Shown piece by piece: positions 23,728 to 34,544 of a stretch of 64,000 nucleotides of DNA. The stretch's first letter is position 1. Each line of letters starts with the position of its first letter. The notes under the pieces were generated by a model. The model made no database searches. It saw only the letters and a program-made list of their open reading frames with translations, and had not been told where the DNA came from. Origin of the DNA: CABRXV01 sp900754955 (lineage in GTDB: Bacteria; Actinomycetota; Coriobacteriia; Coriobacteriales; Eggerthellaceae); the NCBI GenBank assembly GCA_902475005.1, contig CABRXV010000002.1, forward strand, positions 1 through 64,000, read 5' to 3'. A program made the position numbers and the translations under genes.

Positions 23728-25082
23728 TTGAGCGAGATCGCGAAGAAGCTGCTCGCGGAAACCTCCAAGCCGGCCGGCAAGCCGGCTGCACTCGTGCTCG
23801 AAGACGGCGCCGTGTTCCGCGGCACCGCATGCGCAGCGCACGGCGAGGTGTACGGCGAGATCTGCTTCAACACGTCACTCGAGGGGTACCTCGAGGTCAT
23901 CACCGACCCCTCGTATGCGGGCCAGATCATCACCATGACCTATCCCCAGATCGGCAACTACGGCGTCAACCTCGACGACTGCCAGTCGGATGCGCCCGCC
24001 CTGCGCGGACTCGTCGTGCGCGACATGTGCACGACGCCGTCGAACTGGCGTTCCGCGATGTCGCTGCCCGACTTCCTCATTGAGCACCACATCGTTGCGG
24101 TTGAGGGCATCGACACGCGCGCCCTCGTGCGCCACGTGCGCGATCACGGCGCCCAGCGCGCGGTGCTTTCCACCGAGGACACCGACGAGGCGAGCTTGCT
24201 CGCAAAGGTGCGCGCGAGCGCGTCCATCGTGGGCGTCAACCTCGCCGAGACCGTGTCCTGCGACGCACCGCACCCCTTCGACAGCCTGCCCGCCAGCCAG
24301 GCGTTCGCCCTCAGCGAGCCTGAGCCGAAGCGTTACCGCGTTGTCGCCTACGACTGCGGCGCGAAGCGCTCGATTCTCGAGAACCTCGTGCGCGTCGGCT
24401 GCGATCTCACGGTCGTACCGTGGAACACGCCGGCGTCTGACGTGCTCGCACTCAACCCCGACGGGGTGTTTCTCTCGAACGGTCCCGGCGACCCCGATGC
24501 CGTCTCGGGCACCTACGAGCAGGTTGAGCAGCTCATCGGCAAGGTGCCGGTGTTCGGCATCTGCCTGGGGCATCAGATGATCTCGAAGGCCTGCGGCGCC
24601 ACCATCGAGAAGCTCAAGTTCGGCCATCGCGGCGGCAACCAGCCCGTCATGAACCTGCGCACGGGCCGCGTGGAGATCACGGCGCAGAACCACGGCTTCG
24701 GCCTCGTGTTCCCGAGCCTCGGCGCGCTTGTGCCCGAGCTGTCGGGCGGCGTTACCGAGCACGTCGACGATCTGCGCTTCTGGGTGGAACGCCGCATCGC
24801 GCCCGTGGTAAGCAACGAGCGCTTCGGCCGCATCCAGCTCACACACGTCAACCTCAACGACGGCACCGCCGAGGGCATCGCGCTGCTCGACGTGCCCGCG
24901 TTCTCCGTGCAGTACCATCCCGAGGCGTCGCCCGGACCCACTGACGCGCACTACCTGTTCACGGCCTTCACGCGCCTCATGGACGGCCGCGACGACTATC
25001 TCGACATCGACATCGCGAAGGACCGCCTCGCTGGCTGGACGTTCGGTTCCGCCGCCGCGCCGCGTGCCGGAGAGGAGCGATA

Positions 25083-25083
<1 letters not shown>
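23728..25083 (+). CDS. carA: carbamoyl-phosphate synthase small (glutaminase) subunit
   Basis: 451 aa, long for the family (about 360-385). The N-terminal domain starts at [20 protein letters not shown], and the class I glutamine amidotransferase has nucleophile C279 in FGICLGHQM and the His-Glu pair in YHPEASPGP. It hydrolyses glutamine and passes ammonia to CarB. About 35 extra residues ([20 protein letters not shown] in part) lie between the NHGF segment and the [10 protein letters not shown] segment; this insertion is not in the E. coli protein as I recall it. The start is TTG 23728 with AGAAAGGAAG; upstream ATGs fall inside the attenuator. The stop overlaps carB (TAATG). Confidence 0.95.
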
Positions 25084-28319
<3,236 letters not shown>

Positions 28320-28342
28320 CCGCGCGGCACGTGCAGGAACCA

Positions 28343-28379
28343 GCCGCAGCTTCGCCGTTTCTGTCGGCGAAGCTGCGGC
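28343..28379 (+). repeat. 15-bp perfect hairpin between carB and pyrK
   Basis: GCCGCAGCTTCGCCG (28343-28357) pairs with CGGCGAAGCTGCGGC (28365-28379) around TTTCTGT. No T run. In an operon gap this may be a processing or partial-termination site that lowers pyrKDF relative to carAB. Confidence 0.65.
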
Positions 28380-28403
28380 ACCATCGAACGGAAGGAGACG
28401 CCT

Positions 28404-29201
28404 GTGGCGCTCGTCAACGAAACCGTCCGCATCCTTGAGAACGAGCAGGTGGGCCCGCGTCTGTGGCTCGTGACGCTCGAGGCGCCCGCGATGGCCGCCG
28501 CCATCGAACCCGGCCAGTTCGTGCACATGAAGGTGCCGCGCATGGAGGCGCACATCCTGCGCCGTCCGTTCTCGGTGTACCGCTGTAATGCCGCAGCGGG
28601 TACGATCGAGATCCTCTACCAGGTGGTGGGGTTCGGCACCGATCACATGACCACGCTTGAAGCAGGCGAGGAAGCCGAGCTCATCGGCCCGGTCGGCAAC
28701 GTTTGGAGCGCGGCGCGCACTGCGCAGGCCGGGCCGATCCTCCTTGTGGGCGGCGGCGTGGGAGCCGCTCCGCTGTTCATGCTCTGCGAGAAGCTCGCGC
28801 AGGAGGGAGCCGCGGTTGACGTTATCCTCGGCGCTCAGACGAAAGACGCTCTCGTCACGCGCGCGGCCTATGAAGCGCTTGGCGTGAACGTCGCCTGCGC
28901 CACCGACGACGGCACCTTCGGCCGCGCCGGCTTCTGCACCTCGCTCGTCGAGGAGGCGCTCGAACGCGCATGTGAGGCAGGCGCACCCTACCGCAGCGTG
29001 GCGGTGTGCGGCCCCGAACCGCTCATGAAGATCGTCGCAGGCATGGCAGCCGCCGCCGACGTGCCGTGCGAGGTGTCCATGGAGAAGCGCATGGCCTGCG
29101 GCATCGGTGCCTGCCTGTCGTGCGTGGTGGAGACCGTCGCCGACAAGAAGCGCGCCTGCGTCGACGGCCCCGTGTTCAACGCTCAGGACATTGTCTGGTA
29201 G
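28404..29201 (+). CDS. pyrK: dihydroorotate dehydrogenase electron-transfer subunit
   Basis: 265 aa. N-terminal FAD-binding barrel (about 5-100; ILRRPFSVYRC is the RxYS-like FAD motif), NAD-binding Rossmann-like middle (ILLVGGGVGAAPLFML), and a C-terminal [2Fe-2S] site CGIGACLSCVVE plus a later Cys (RACVDGPVF). It couples PyrD to NAD+ in class 1B dihydroorotate dehydrogenase. GTG start with AAGGAG. It lies 77 bp before pyrD. Confidence 0.95.
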   Translation: MALVNETVRILENEQVGPRLWLVTLEAPAMAAAIEPGQFVHMKVPRMEAHILRRPFSVYRCNAAAGTIEILYQVVGFGTDHMTTLEAGEEAELIGPVGNVWSAARTAQAGPILLVGGGVGAAPLFMLCEKLAQEGAAVDVILGAQTKDALVTRAAYEALGVNVACATDDGTFGRAGFCTSLVEEALERACEAGAPYRSVAVCGPEPLMKIVAGMAAAADVPCEVSMEKRMACGIGACLSCVVETVADKKRACVDGPVFNAQDIVW

Positions 29202-29277
29202 CGACGGTGCACCGCTGCGCCGTGCGCGCTCCGCGCCGGCGCAGCCCCGTCGAAACGACCGAACGAGAGGAACGCTT

Positions 29278-30219
29278 ATGGAAGCCTCCCCGAAAACACC
29301 CCGTCCCACCACGGTCGATCTCACCGTCGATCTGGGCGGTCTTTCCATGAAAAACCCCGTCACCACCGCGTCGGGCACCTTCGCCGCCGGCAGGGAGTAT
29401 GCTGATTTCGTCGACGTCGCCTCGCTCGGCGCCGTCACCACAAAGGGCGTGTCGCTCAACGGCTGGGAGGGCAACGCCGCCCCGCGCATCGCCGAGACGC
29501 CCTCGGGCATGCTCAACTCCATCGGCCTGCAGAATCCGGGGGTCGCGCACCTCAAGGCCCACGAGCTTCCCTGGCTCGCCGATCAGGGCGCAACGACCAT
29601 CGTCAACGTGTCGGGCCACAGCTTCGACGAGTACGTGCAGGTCATCGAGGCGCTTGAGGAAGCACCCGTCGATGCGTACGAGGTGAACATCTCCTGCCCG
29701 AACGTTGACGCGGGCGGCATGACGATGGGCTGCCACGTGCCCTCGGTGGAGAAGGTCGTCTCGCTCTGCCGCGCCGCCACGAAACGCCCGCTCATCGTGA
29801 AGCTCACGCCGAACGTCACCGACATCACCGAGATCGCCCGCGCCGCCGAGGCCGCAGGTGCCGACGCCATCTCACTCATAAACACGCTGCTCGGCATGGC
29901 CGTCGATGCCAAGCGCCGCCGCCCTGTGCTCGCGCGCGTGGTGGGCGGCTTCTCAGGCCCTGCCGTGAAGCCCGTTGCGCTGCGCATGGTGTGGCAGTGC
30001 CACCAGGCGGTGAAGGTGCCGATCCTCGGTATGGGCGGCATCGCATCCGGCACCGATGCCGTGGAATTCATGCTCGCCGGTGCCACCGCCGTCGCCGTCG
30101 GCACCGCCAACTTCGTCAACCCCACCGCCACCGTCGACGTCATCGACGGCATCGCCGCCTACTGCGAGGAGCAGGGTGTCGAACACGTCACCGATCTGAT
30201 TGGAGCACTCGAATGCTAA
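29278..30219 (+). CDS. pyrD: dihydroorotate dehydrogenase catalytic subunit (class 1B)
   Basis: 313 aa. FMN-barrel sequence with KNPVTTASGTFAAGREYADF, the substrate segment LNSIGLQNPGV and catalytic-loop EVNISCPNVDAGG with Cys as base, the class 1 signature. Later GGIASGTDAVEFMLAGATAVAVGT binds FMN phosphate. Converts dihydroorotate to orotate with PyrK. ATG 29278 follows GAGAGGAA. The 3' end overlaps pyrF by seven bases. Confidence 0.96.
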   Translation: MEASPKTPRPTTVDLTVDLGGLSMKNPVTTASGTFAAGREYADFVDVASLGAVTTKGVSLNGWEGNAAPRIAETPSGMLNSIGLQNPGVAHLKAHELPWLADQGATTIVNVSGHSFDEYVQVIEALEEAPVDAYEVNISCPNVDAGGMTMGCHVPSVEKVVSLCRAATKRPLIVKLTPNVTDITEIARAAEAAGADAISLINTLLGMAVDAKRRRPVLARVVGGFSGPAVKPVALRMVWQCHQAVKVPILGMGGIASGTDAVEFMLAGATAVAVGTANFVNPTATVDVIDGIAAYCEEQGVEHVTDLIGALEC

Positions 30220-30944
30220 GCACGTTTGAATCTCAGCCCGCTTCCGAACGCGTCATCGTCGCGCTTGACTGCGGCGCCGACGAAGCCATCGCGCTCGCCG
30301 ACAAACTCGCGGGGAAGGCCCGCTGGGTCAAGGTGGGCATGACGCTTTACTACGCGGAGGGCCCGGCCATCATCAAGATGTTCAAGCGCCGCGGCTTCAA
30401 CGTGTTCCTCGACCTCAAGTTCCACGACATCCCGCATCAGGTCGAGGGTGCGGCGCGCTCCGCTGCCGCAAGCGGCGCCGACATGATCACCATGCACACG
30501 GTTGGCGGCGTCGAGATGATGAAGGCCGCCCAGCGCGGCGCTGAGGCGGGTGCGGCCGAGATCGGCGCCGCGACGCCGACGACGCTTGGCATCACGGTGC
30601 TCACCTCGATGGATGCCGATACGCTCGCCGCCACGGGCGTGACGCGCACGCTCGCCGACCAGGTGCGCGCGCTCGCTGCGCAGACGCAGGAAGCGGGCAT
30701 CTCGGGCGTGGTGGCCTCGCCGCAGGAGGCCGCGATGCTCCGCGAGCTGCTCGGCCCCGCGGCGTTCATCGTCACCCCGGGCGTGCGTCCCGCAGGCGCC
30801 GCCCTCGGCGATCAGAGCCGTGTCGCCACGCCGGCGCAGGCGTTCGCGAACGGCGCCTCGCACATCGTCGTGGGACGGCCCATCACCCAGGCGGATGATC
30901 CCGTTGCAGCATTCGAGGCGATCGCCGCTGAGGTCGACTCGTAG
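30213..30944 (+). CDS. pyrF: orotidine 5'-phosphate decarboxylase
   Basis: 243 aa. VIVALDCGADEAIALADKL at the N-terminus and the catalytic DLKFHDIPHQV (Asp-Lys-x-x-Asp set) are diagnostic of the short bacterial form. TPGVRPAG near the C-terminus binds phosphate. Final step of UMP synthesis. ATG 30213 overlaps pyrD. Orotate phosphoribosyltransferase (pyrE), the step before, is not in the window. Confidence 0.96.
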   Translation: MLSTFESQPASERVIVALDCGADEAIALADKLAGKARWVKVGMTLYYAEGPAIIKMFKRRGFNVFLDLKFHDIPHQVEGAARSAAASGADMITMHTVGGVEMMKAAQRGAEAGAAEIGAATPTTLGITVLTSMDADTLAATGVTRTLADQVRALAAQTQEAGISGVVASPQEAAMLRELLGPAAFIVTPGVRPAGAALGDQSRVATPAQAFANGASHIVVGRPITQADDPVAAFEAIAAEVDS

Positions 30945-30995
30945 AAGATTTATGGCGGAATTATCAATTTCCCAGCTCAACCGCCCTTTATAACC

Positions 30996-31004
30996 TATTA
31001 TGAT
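30996..31004 (+). promoter_or_regulatory. candidate -10 region of the mihF operon
   Basis: After pyrF there is an unusually AT-rich 60 bp with overlapping TATTAT (30996-31001) and TATGAT (30999-31004). A matching -35 is not evident. The leader to mihF would be about 105 nt. Confidence 0.4.
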
Positions 31005-31115
31005 CGCTTGGTGTTCACGCGCGGGTTCTTGCGCCCGTCGCGCGATGCGGGTACCTGTTCCAAACGCTCGCATCTTTCATCCAGCAATCAACGTCCTATG
31101 AGAAGGAGATCAGAT

Positions 31116-31424
31116 ATGGCTATCCCTCAGCTGAGCCCCGAAGCGCGCGCTGAAGCCCTCGAGAAGGCGAAGGCCGCCCGCATTCGCCGCGCCGAGGTGC
31201 GCGACGAGCTCAAGGCCGGCAAGCTCACCATTGAGCAGGTGCTCGACATGCGCGATGACCCCGTCGTCGGCCGCATGAAGGTGTCCACCCTCATCGAGAC
31301 GATGCCGGGTTACGGCAAGGCCAAGGCTGAGAAGGTCATGCGTGAGCTCCAGATCGCTGAGAGCCGCCGCCTGCGCGGTCTCGGCGAGCGTCAGCGCGCG
31401 GCACTTCTCGAGCGCCTGGGCTAG
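31116..31424 (+). CDS. mihF: actinobacterial-type integration host factor
   Basis: 102 aa. Helical nucleoid protein with an H2TH-like segment (VSTLIETMPGYGKAKAEKVM in part) and the basic end RRLRGLGERQRAALLERLG, as in Mycobacterium mIHF and Streptomyces sIHF. It bends DNA and affects nucleoid shape and recombination. ATG 31116 follows AGAAGGAG. The order pyrF-mihF-gmk-rpoZ is the actinobacterial one, strong evidence for the phylum. Three bases before gmk. Confidence 0.93.
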   Translation: MAIPQLSPEARAEALEKAKAARIRRAEVRDELKAGKLTIEQVLDMRDDPVVGRMKVSTLIETMPGYGKAKAEKVMRELQIAESRRLRGLGERQRAALLERLG

Positions 31425-31427
31425 GCC

Positions 31428-32000
31428 ATGAGGCGCGGCAACCTCTTCGTCATCTCTGGCCCTTCGGGGGCGGGGAAGGGCACGCTCGTTTCGAAGCTCG
31501 CCGAGACGGTTCCCGACGTGTGGGTGTCCGTTTCGGCCACCACCCGCGGTCCGCGCCCCGGCGAGGTTGACGGCGTTCACTACTTCTTCAAAACGCGCGA
31601 CGAGTTCATGGATCTCGTCGCGCACGACGGCTTTCTCGAATGGGCGGAGTACAACGGCAACTGCTACGGCACGCCCAAGGCGTCGGTCGAGGAGCACATC
31701 GCTCAGGGCGATCAGGTGATCCTCGAGATCGACGTGCAGGGCGGCTTTCAGATCCGCGCTCAGCGTCCCGATGCGACGCTCGTGTTCATCGAGCCGCCGT
31801 CGCTTGAGGAGCTCGAGCGACGCCTGCGTGAACGCGGCACCGAAACCGAGGAGGTTATCGCCTCGCGCCTTGAGGCTGCCAAGGTAGAGCTCTCCCACAA
31901 GATGGAGTATGATAAGCAGCTGGTAAATGACAACCTTGCGCTTGCCCTCGACGAGCTCGTCTCGATCGTGAACGAGCAGGCGAACAACCCCAGAGGATAG
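31428..32000 (+). CDS. gmk: guanylate kinase
   Basis: 190 aa. P-loop SGPSGAGKGTLVSKL near residue 9, GMP-binding SVSATTRGPRPGEVDGVHYFF, and the LID region RLRERGTETEEVIASRL. Phosphorylates GMP to GDP. Tightly spaced between mihF and rpoZ. Confidence 0.97.
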   Translation: MRRGNLFVISGPSGAGKGTLVSKLAETVPDVWVSVSATTRGPRPGEVDGVHYFFKTRDEFMDLVAHDGFLEWAEYNGNCYGTPKASVEEHIAQGDQVILEIDVQGGFQIRAQRPDATLVFIEPPSLEELERRLRERGTETEEVIASRLEAAKVELSHKMEYDKQLVNDNLALALDELVSIVNEQANNPRG

Positions 32001-32007
32001 CGATTAC

Positions 32008-32268
32008 ATGAGCATCATAGAACCGAAGATCGACAAGCTTCTCGAGCAGACCGACAACGACCGTTTCCTACTGTGCACCATCGCCTCGAAGCGCGCGCAC
32101 GACATCAACGACATGATGCGCGGCCAGCGCGATCGCGCCATCCAGCTCCAGACGGCCGTCGAGATCGCCAAGGCCGCTGAGAAGAAGCCGCTTTCGATCG
32201 CCTTCAACGAGATCGCCAAGGGCGACGTCTCCTGCGACCCCGATTCCATCGACGTCAAGAACCACTAG
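32008..32268 (+). CDS. rpoZ: RNA polymerase omega subunit
   Basis: 86 aa. The segment LLCTIASKRAHDINDMMRGQ matches the omega core (A-KRA-xL at the conserved helix). Assists assembly of the beta-prime subunit. Seven bases after gmk with AGAGGA upstream. Confidence 0.93.
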   Translation: MSIIEPKIDKLLEQTDNDRFLLCTIASKRAHDINDMMRGQRDRAIQLQTAVEIAKAAEKKPLSIAFNEIAKGDVSCDPDSIDVKNH

Positions 32269-32282
32269 GTCCTCGCGCGTCC

Positions 32283-33509
32283 ATGCAGGAGTTCCAGAGA
32301 ATCTGCCTCGTCCATTACCACGAAATCGGACTCAAGGGGCACAACCGCAGCGCCTTCGAGAAGCGCCTTCAGCGCAACCTCGAGGCGCTGCTTCATGACT
32401 ACCCGGTTGTCACCATCCACCGCGTCGCGGGCCGTCTCATCGTGTTCCTCAAGGAGGGCACCTCGCATGAGACGGCTGTGAGCTGCGCCGATGCAATGCT
32501 CGCCGTCCCCGGCGTGGCGCGCATCTCCTGCGGCTTCAAGTGCGAGCGCGACGTTGCCGTCATGGGAGAGGCGGCGCGCATTGCGTTGGGGGAGGCCGGG
32601 TCCTTCGCCACGTTCAAGGTGGCCGCTCGTCGCAACCACACCGATTTTCCGATCGACTCGATGACGCTCAACCGCGAGATCGGCGCGATTCTGTGCGCTG
32701 ACTTTCCCGACAAGAAGGTCATCATGAAGAACCCCGACGTCACCGTTGGGGTTGAGGTCGTTCAGAACGCCGTGTACGTGTATGCGCGCAGCATCCGCGG
32801 CATCGGCGGTTTGCCGGTGGGAAGCTCGGGCATCGTGGTGAGCCTCCTGTCGTCGGGCATCGACTCGCCGGTGGCGCTCTGGCGCATGGCGCGCCGCGGC
32901 GCCGTGTGCATCGGCGTCCATTTCTCGGGGCGTCCGCAGACCTCCGACGCCTCGGAGTTTCTCGTTGATGACATCGCGCACGTGCTCGAGCGCACGGGTT
33001 GCATCGCACGCGTCTACGTGGTGCCCTTCGGCGACTACCAGCGCGAGATCTCGGTGCTCGCGCCGCCCTCGCTGCGCGTGATCCTCTACCGCCGCCTCAT
33101 GTTCCGCGTTGCCGAGCGTATCGCCGAGTGCGAACATGCGGGCGCGCTCGTCACGGGAGAGAGCCTCGGGCAGGTGGCGTCTCAGACGCTCGACAACATC
33201 CGCGCGACCGACGCGTCGGTCGACATGCCGGTGTTCCGCCCGCTTATCGGCACCGACAAACTCGAGATCATCGCGCAGGCCCAGCAGCTCGGCACCTTCG
33301 AGATCTCCTCGCAGGATGCGCCCGACTGCTGCACGCTTTTCATGCCGCGCAACCCCGAGACGCATGCGAAACTTGAAGACGTTCTCGCCGCCGAGGAGAA
33401 ACTTCCACTTGAGCGCTGGATCGACGAGATCGTCGAACTTGCCGAGGTGCACGACTACGCATGTCCCTCGTGGCATCCGCGCCGCAGCAAGGAGACGGCT
33501 GAGGCGTAA
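32283..33509 (+). CDS. thiI: tRNA 4-thiouridine synthase ThiI (no rhodanese domain)
   Basis: 408 aa. N-terminal HYHEIGLKGHNRSAFEKRL leads into the THUMP domain (about 60-165), followed by a PP-loop ATPase with SSGIDSPVALWRMARRG and VTGESLGQVASQTLDN. The protein ends soon after this domain, so the C-terminal rhodanese of E. coli ThiI is missing, as in many Gram-positive bacteria. Makes s4U8 in tRNA and may take part in thiazole synthesis. Ends the mihF operon at a strong terminator. Confidence 0.95.
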   Translation: MQEFQRICLVHYHEIGLKGHNRSAFEKRLQRNLEALLHDYPVVTIHRVAGRLIVFLKEGTSHETAVSCADAMLAVPGVARISCGFKCERDVAVMGEAARIALGEAGSFATFKVAARRNHTDFPIDSMTLNREIGAILCADFPDKKVIMKNPDVTVGVEVVQNAVYVYARSIRGIGGLPVGSSGIVVSLLSSGIDSPVALWRMARRGAVCIGVHFSGRPQTSDASEFLVDDIAHVLERTGCIARVYVVPFGDYQREISVLAPPSLRVILYRRLMFRVAERIAECEHAGALVTGESLGQVASQTLDNIRATDASVDMPVFRPLIGTDKLEIIAQAQQLGTFEISSQDAPDCCTLFMPRNPETHAKLEDVLAAEEKLPLERWIDEIVELAEVHDYACPSWHPRRSKETAEA

Positions 33510-33860
33510 AGGCGCCTGTTCGCAGAAGCCGTGCTGCGCCGTGACACGTTCTTGAGACGGAAAAGGGAGTTCGGATCGTTTGATCCGAACTCCCTTTTTT
33601 CACGCTTAACCCAACTGTCTTGCGCAGCATTTCAGGGCAGCCCAGTATGGGCTCGATGCGCGCGCATGCCGGATGCCTGCTTGGCGGGTGCCAGGTCCGC
33701 GCAAGATCGCCGCACGTTTACGTTTGATCCGCGCATCCCACACATCAGCTGCGCTTTGCATGTGACGCAGCCAGGTTCCAACCGGCAGCTAACCGACGAT
33801 CAACGGATAGCTGCATCGCAGCACCATCCTGATGACAAAACGTCTGAAGGAGGGATCGTC
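33510..33860 (+). other. 351-bp intergenic region thiI-comEA
   Basis: After the terminator at 33561-33600 I see no gene in the remaining 260 bp. A weak TTGATC-type element occurs at 33724-33729 without a convincing -10. The comEA ribosome site GAAGGAGG ends the gap. Confidence 0.5.
33561..33600 (+). terminator. 17-bp intrinsic terminator after thiI
   Basis: AAAAGGGAGTTCGGATC (33561-33577), GTTT loop, GATCCGAACTCCCTTTT (33582-33598) plus further T. It shares the GATC-GTTT-GATC tip with the terminator at 37980. Confidence 0.95.
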
Positions 33861-34544
33861 ATGAGCTTTCAGGAATCGGCTCTGTCGTTGCGTGCGCGTC
33901 TTCACCTCGGCAAGGTGCATCCAGCGCTGCTCGTCGGTGTGATCGTCGTAGCGGTGGCTGTGCTCGTCTGCATTGGCATCGGCCTTGTTCAGGCCACCTC
34001 AACGGGGCAGCTCAGCATCAACCACGCGTCCGAGCAGCACGAAGCGTCAGACGACGGGAGCGCCGAAACCGCATCGGAGGACGCGGAAGACCAGGCTGCT
34101 GCGGAACCGCCGCTCATCTGCGTTCACGTGAGCGGCGCCGTCGCATCGCCCGGCGTCTGCTATCTGCCCGAAGGTTCGCGTGCCGCTGACGCAGTGGAAG
34201 CGGCAGGGGGATTTGCCGAGGGCGCTGCCGAAGACTCGCTCAACCTCGCCCGCATCCTCGCCGACGGCGAGCAGCTCATCGTAGCGCGCACCGATGAGCT
34301 CGCAGCGACAAACCCATCTCCAGGCGCCGCGGCACCCGCGCCTGCGAACGCGAAAATCAACATCAACACAGCCACCTCTGAGGAACTGCAAGAGCTCGAC
34401 GGCGTAGGGGAGGCAACCGCCGAGAAGATTATCAAGGAGCGCGAAGAGAACGGCCCGTTCGCAACGGTCGAGGACATCATGCGCGTGCCGGGCATCGGCG
34501 AGAAGAAGTTCGAAGCCATGCGCGACGACATCACCGTTCAGTGA
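33861..34544 (+). CDS. comEA: competence DNA receptor ComEA
   Basis: 227 aa. One TM helix (about 21-45) anchors it, then an acidic linker, a SLBB-type segment (CVHVSGAVASPGVCYLPEGS, about 85-135) and a C-terminal double helix-hairpin-helix (ININTATSEELQELDGVGEA ... VPGIGEKKFEAM, about 166-227) that binds DNA. It delivers external DNA to the ComEC channel. Start ATG 33861 after GAAGGAGG. The stop overlaps comEC. Confidence 0.95.
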   Translation: MSFQESALSLRARLHLGKVHPALLVGVIVVAVAVLVCIGIGLVQATSTGQLSINHASEQHEASDDGSAETASEDAEDQAAAEPPLICVHVSGAVASPGVCYLPEGSRAADAVEAAGGFAEGAAEDSLNLARILADGEQLIVARTDELAATNPSPGAAAPAPANAKININTATSEELQELDGVGEATAEKIIKEREENGPFATVEDIMRVPGIGEKKFEAMRDDITVQ

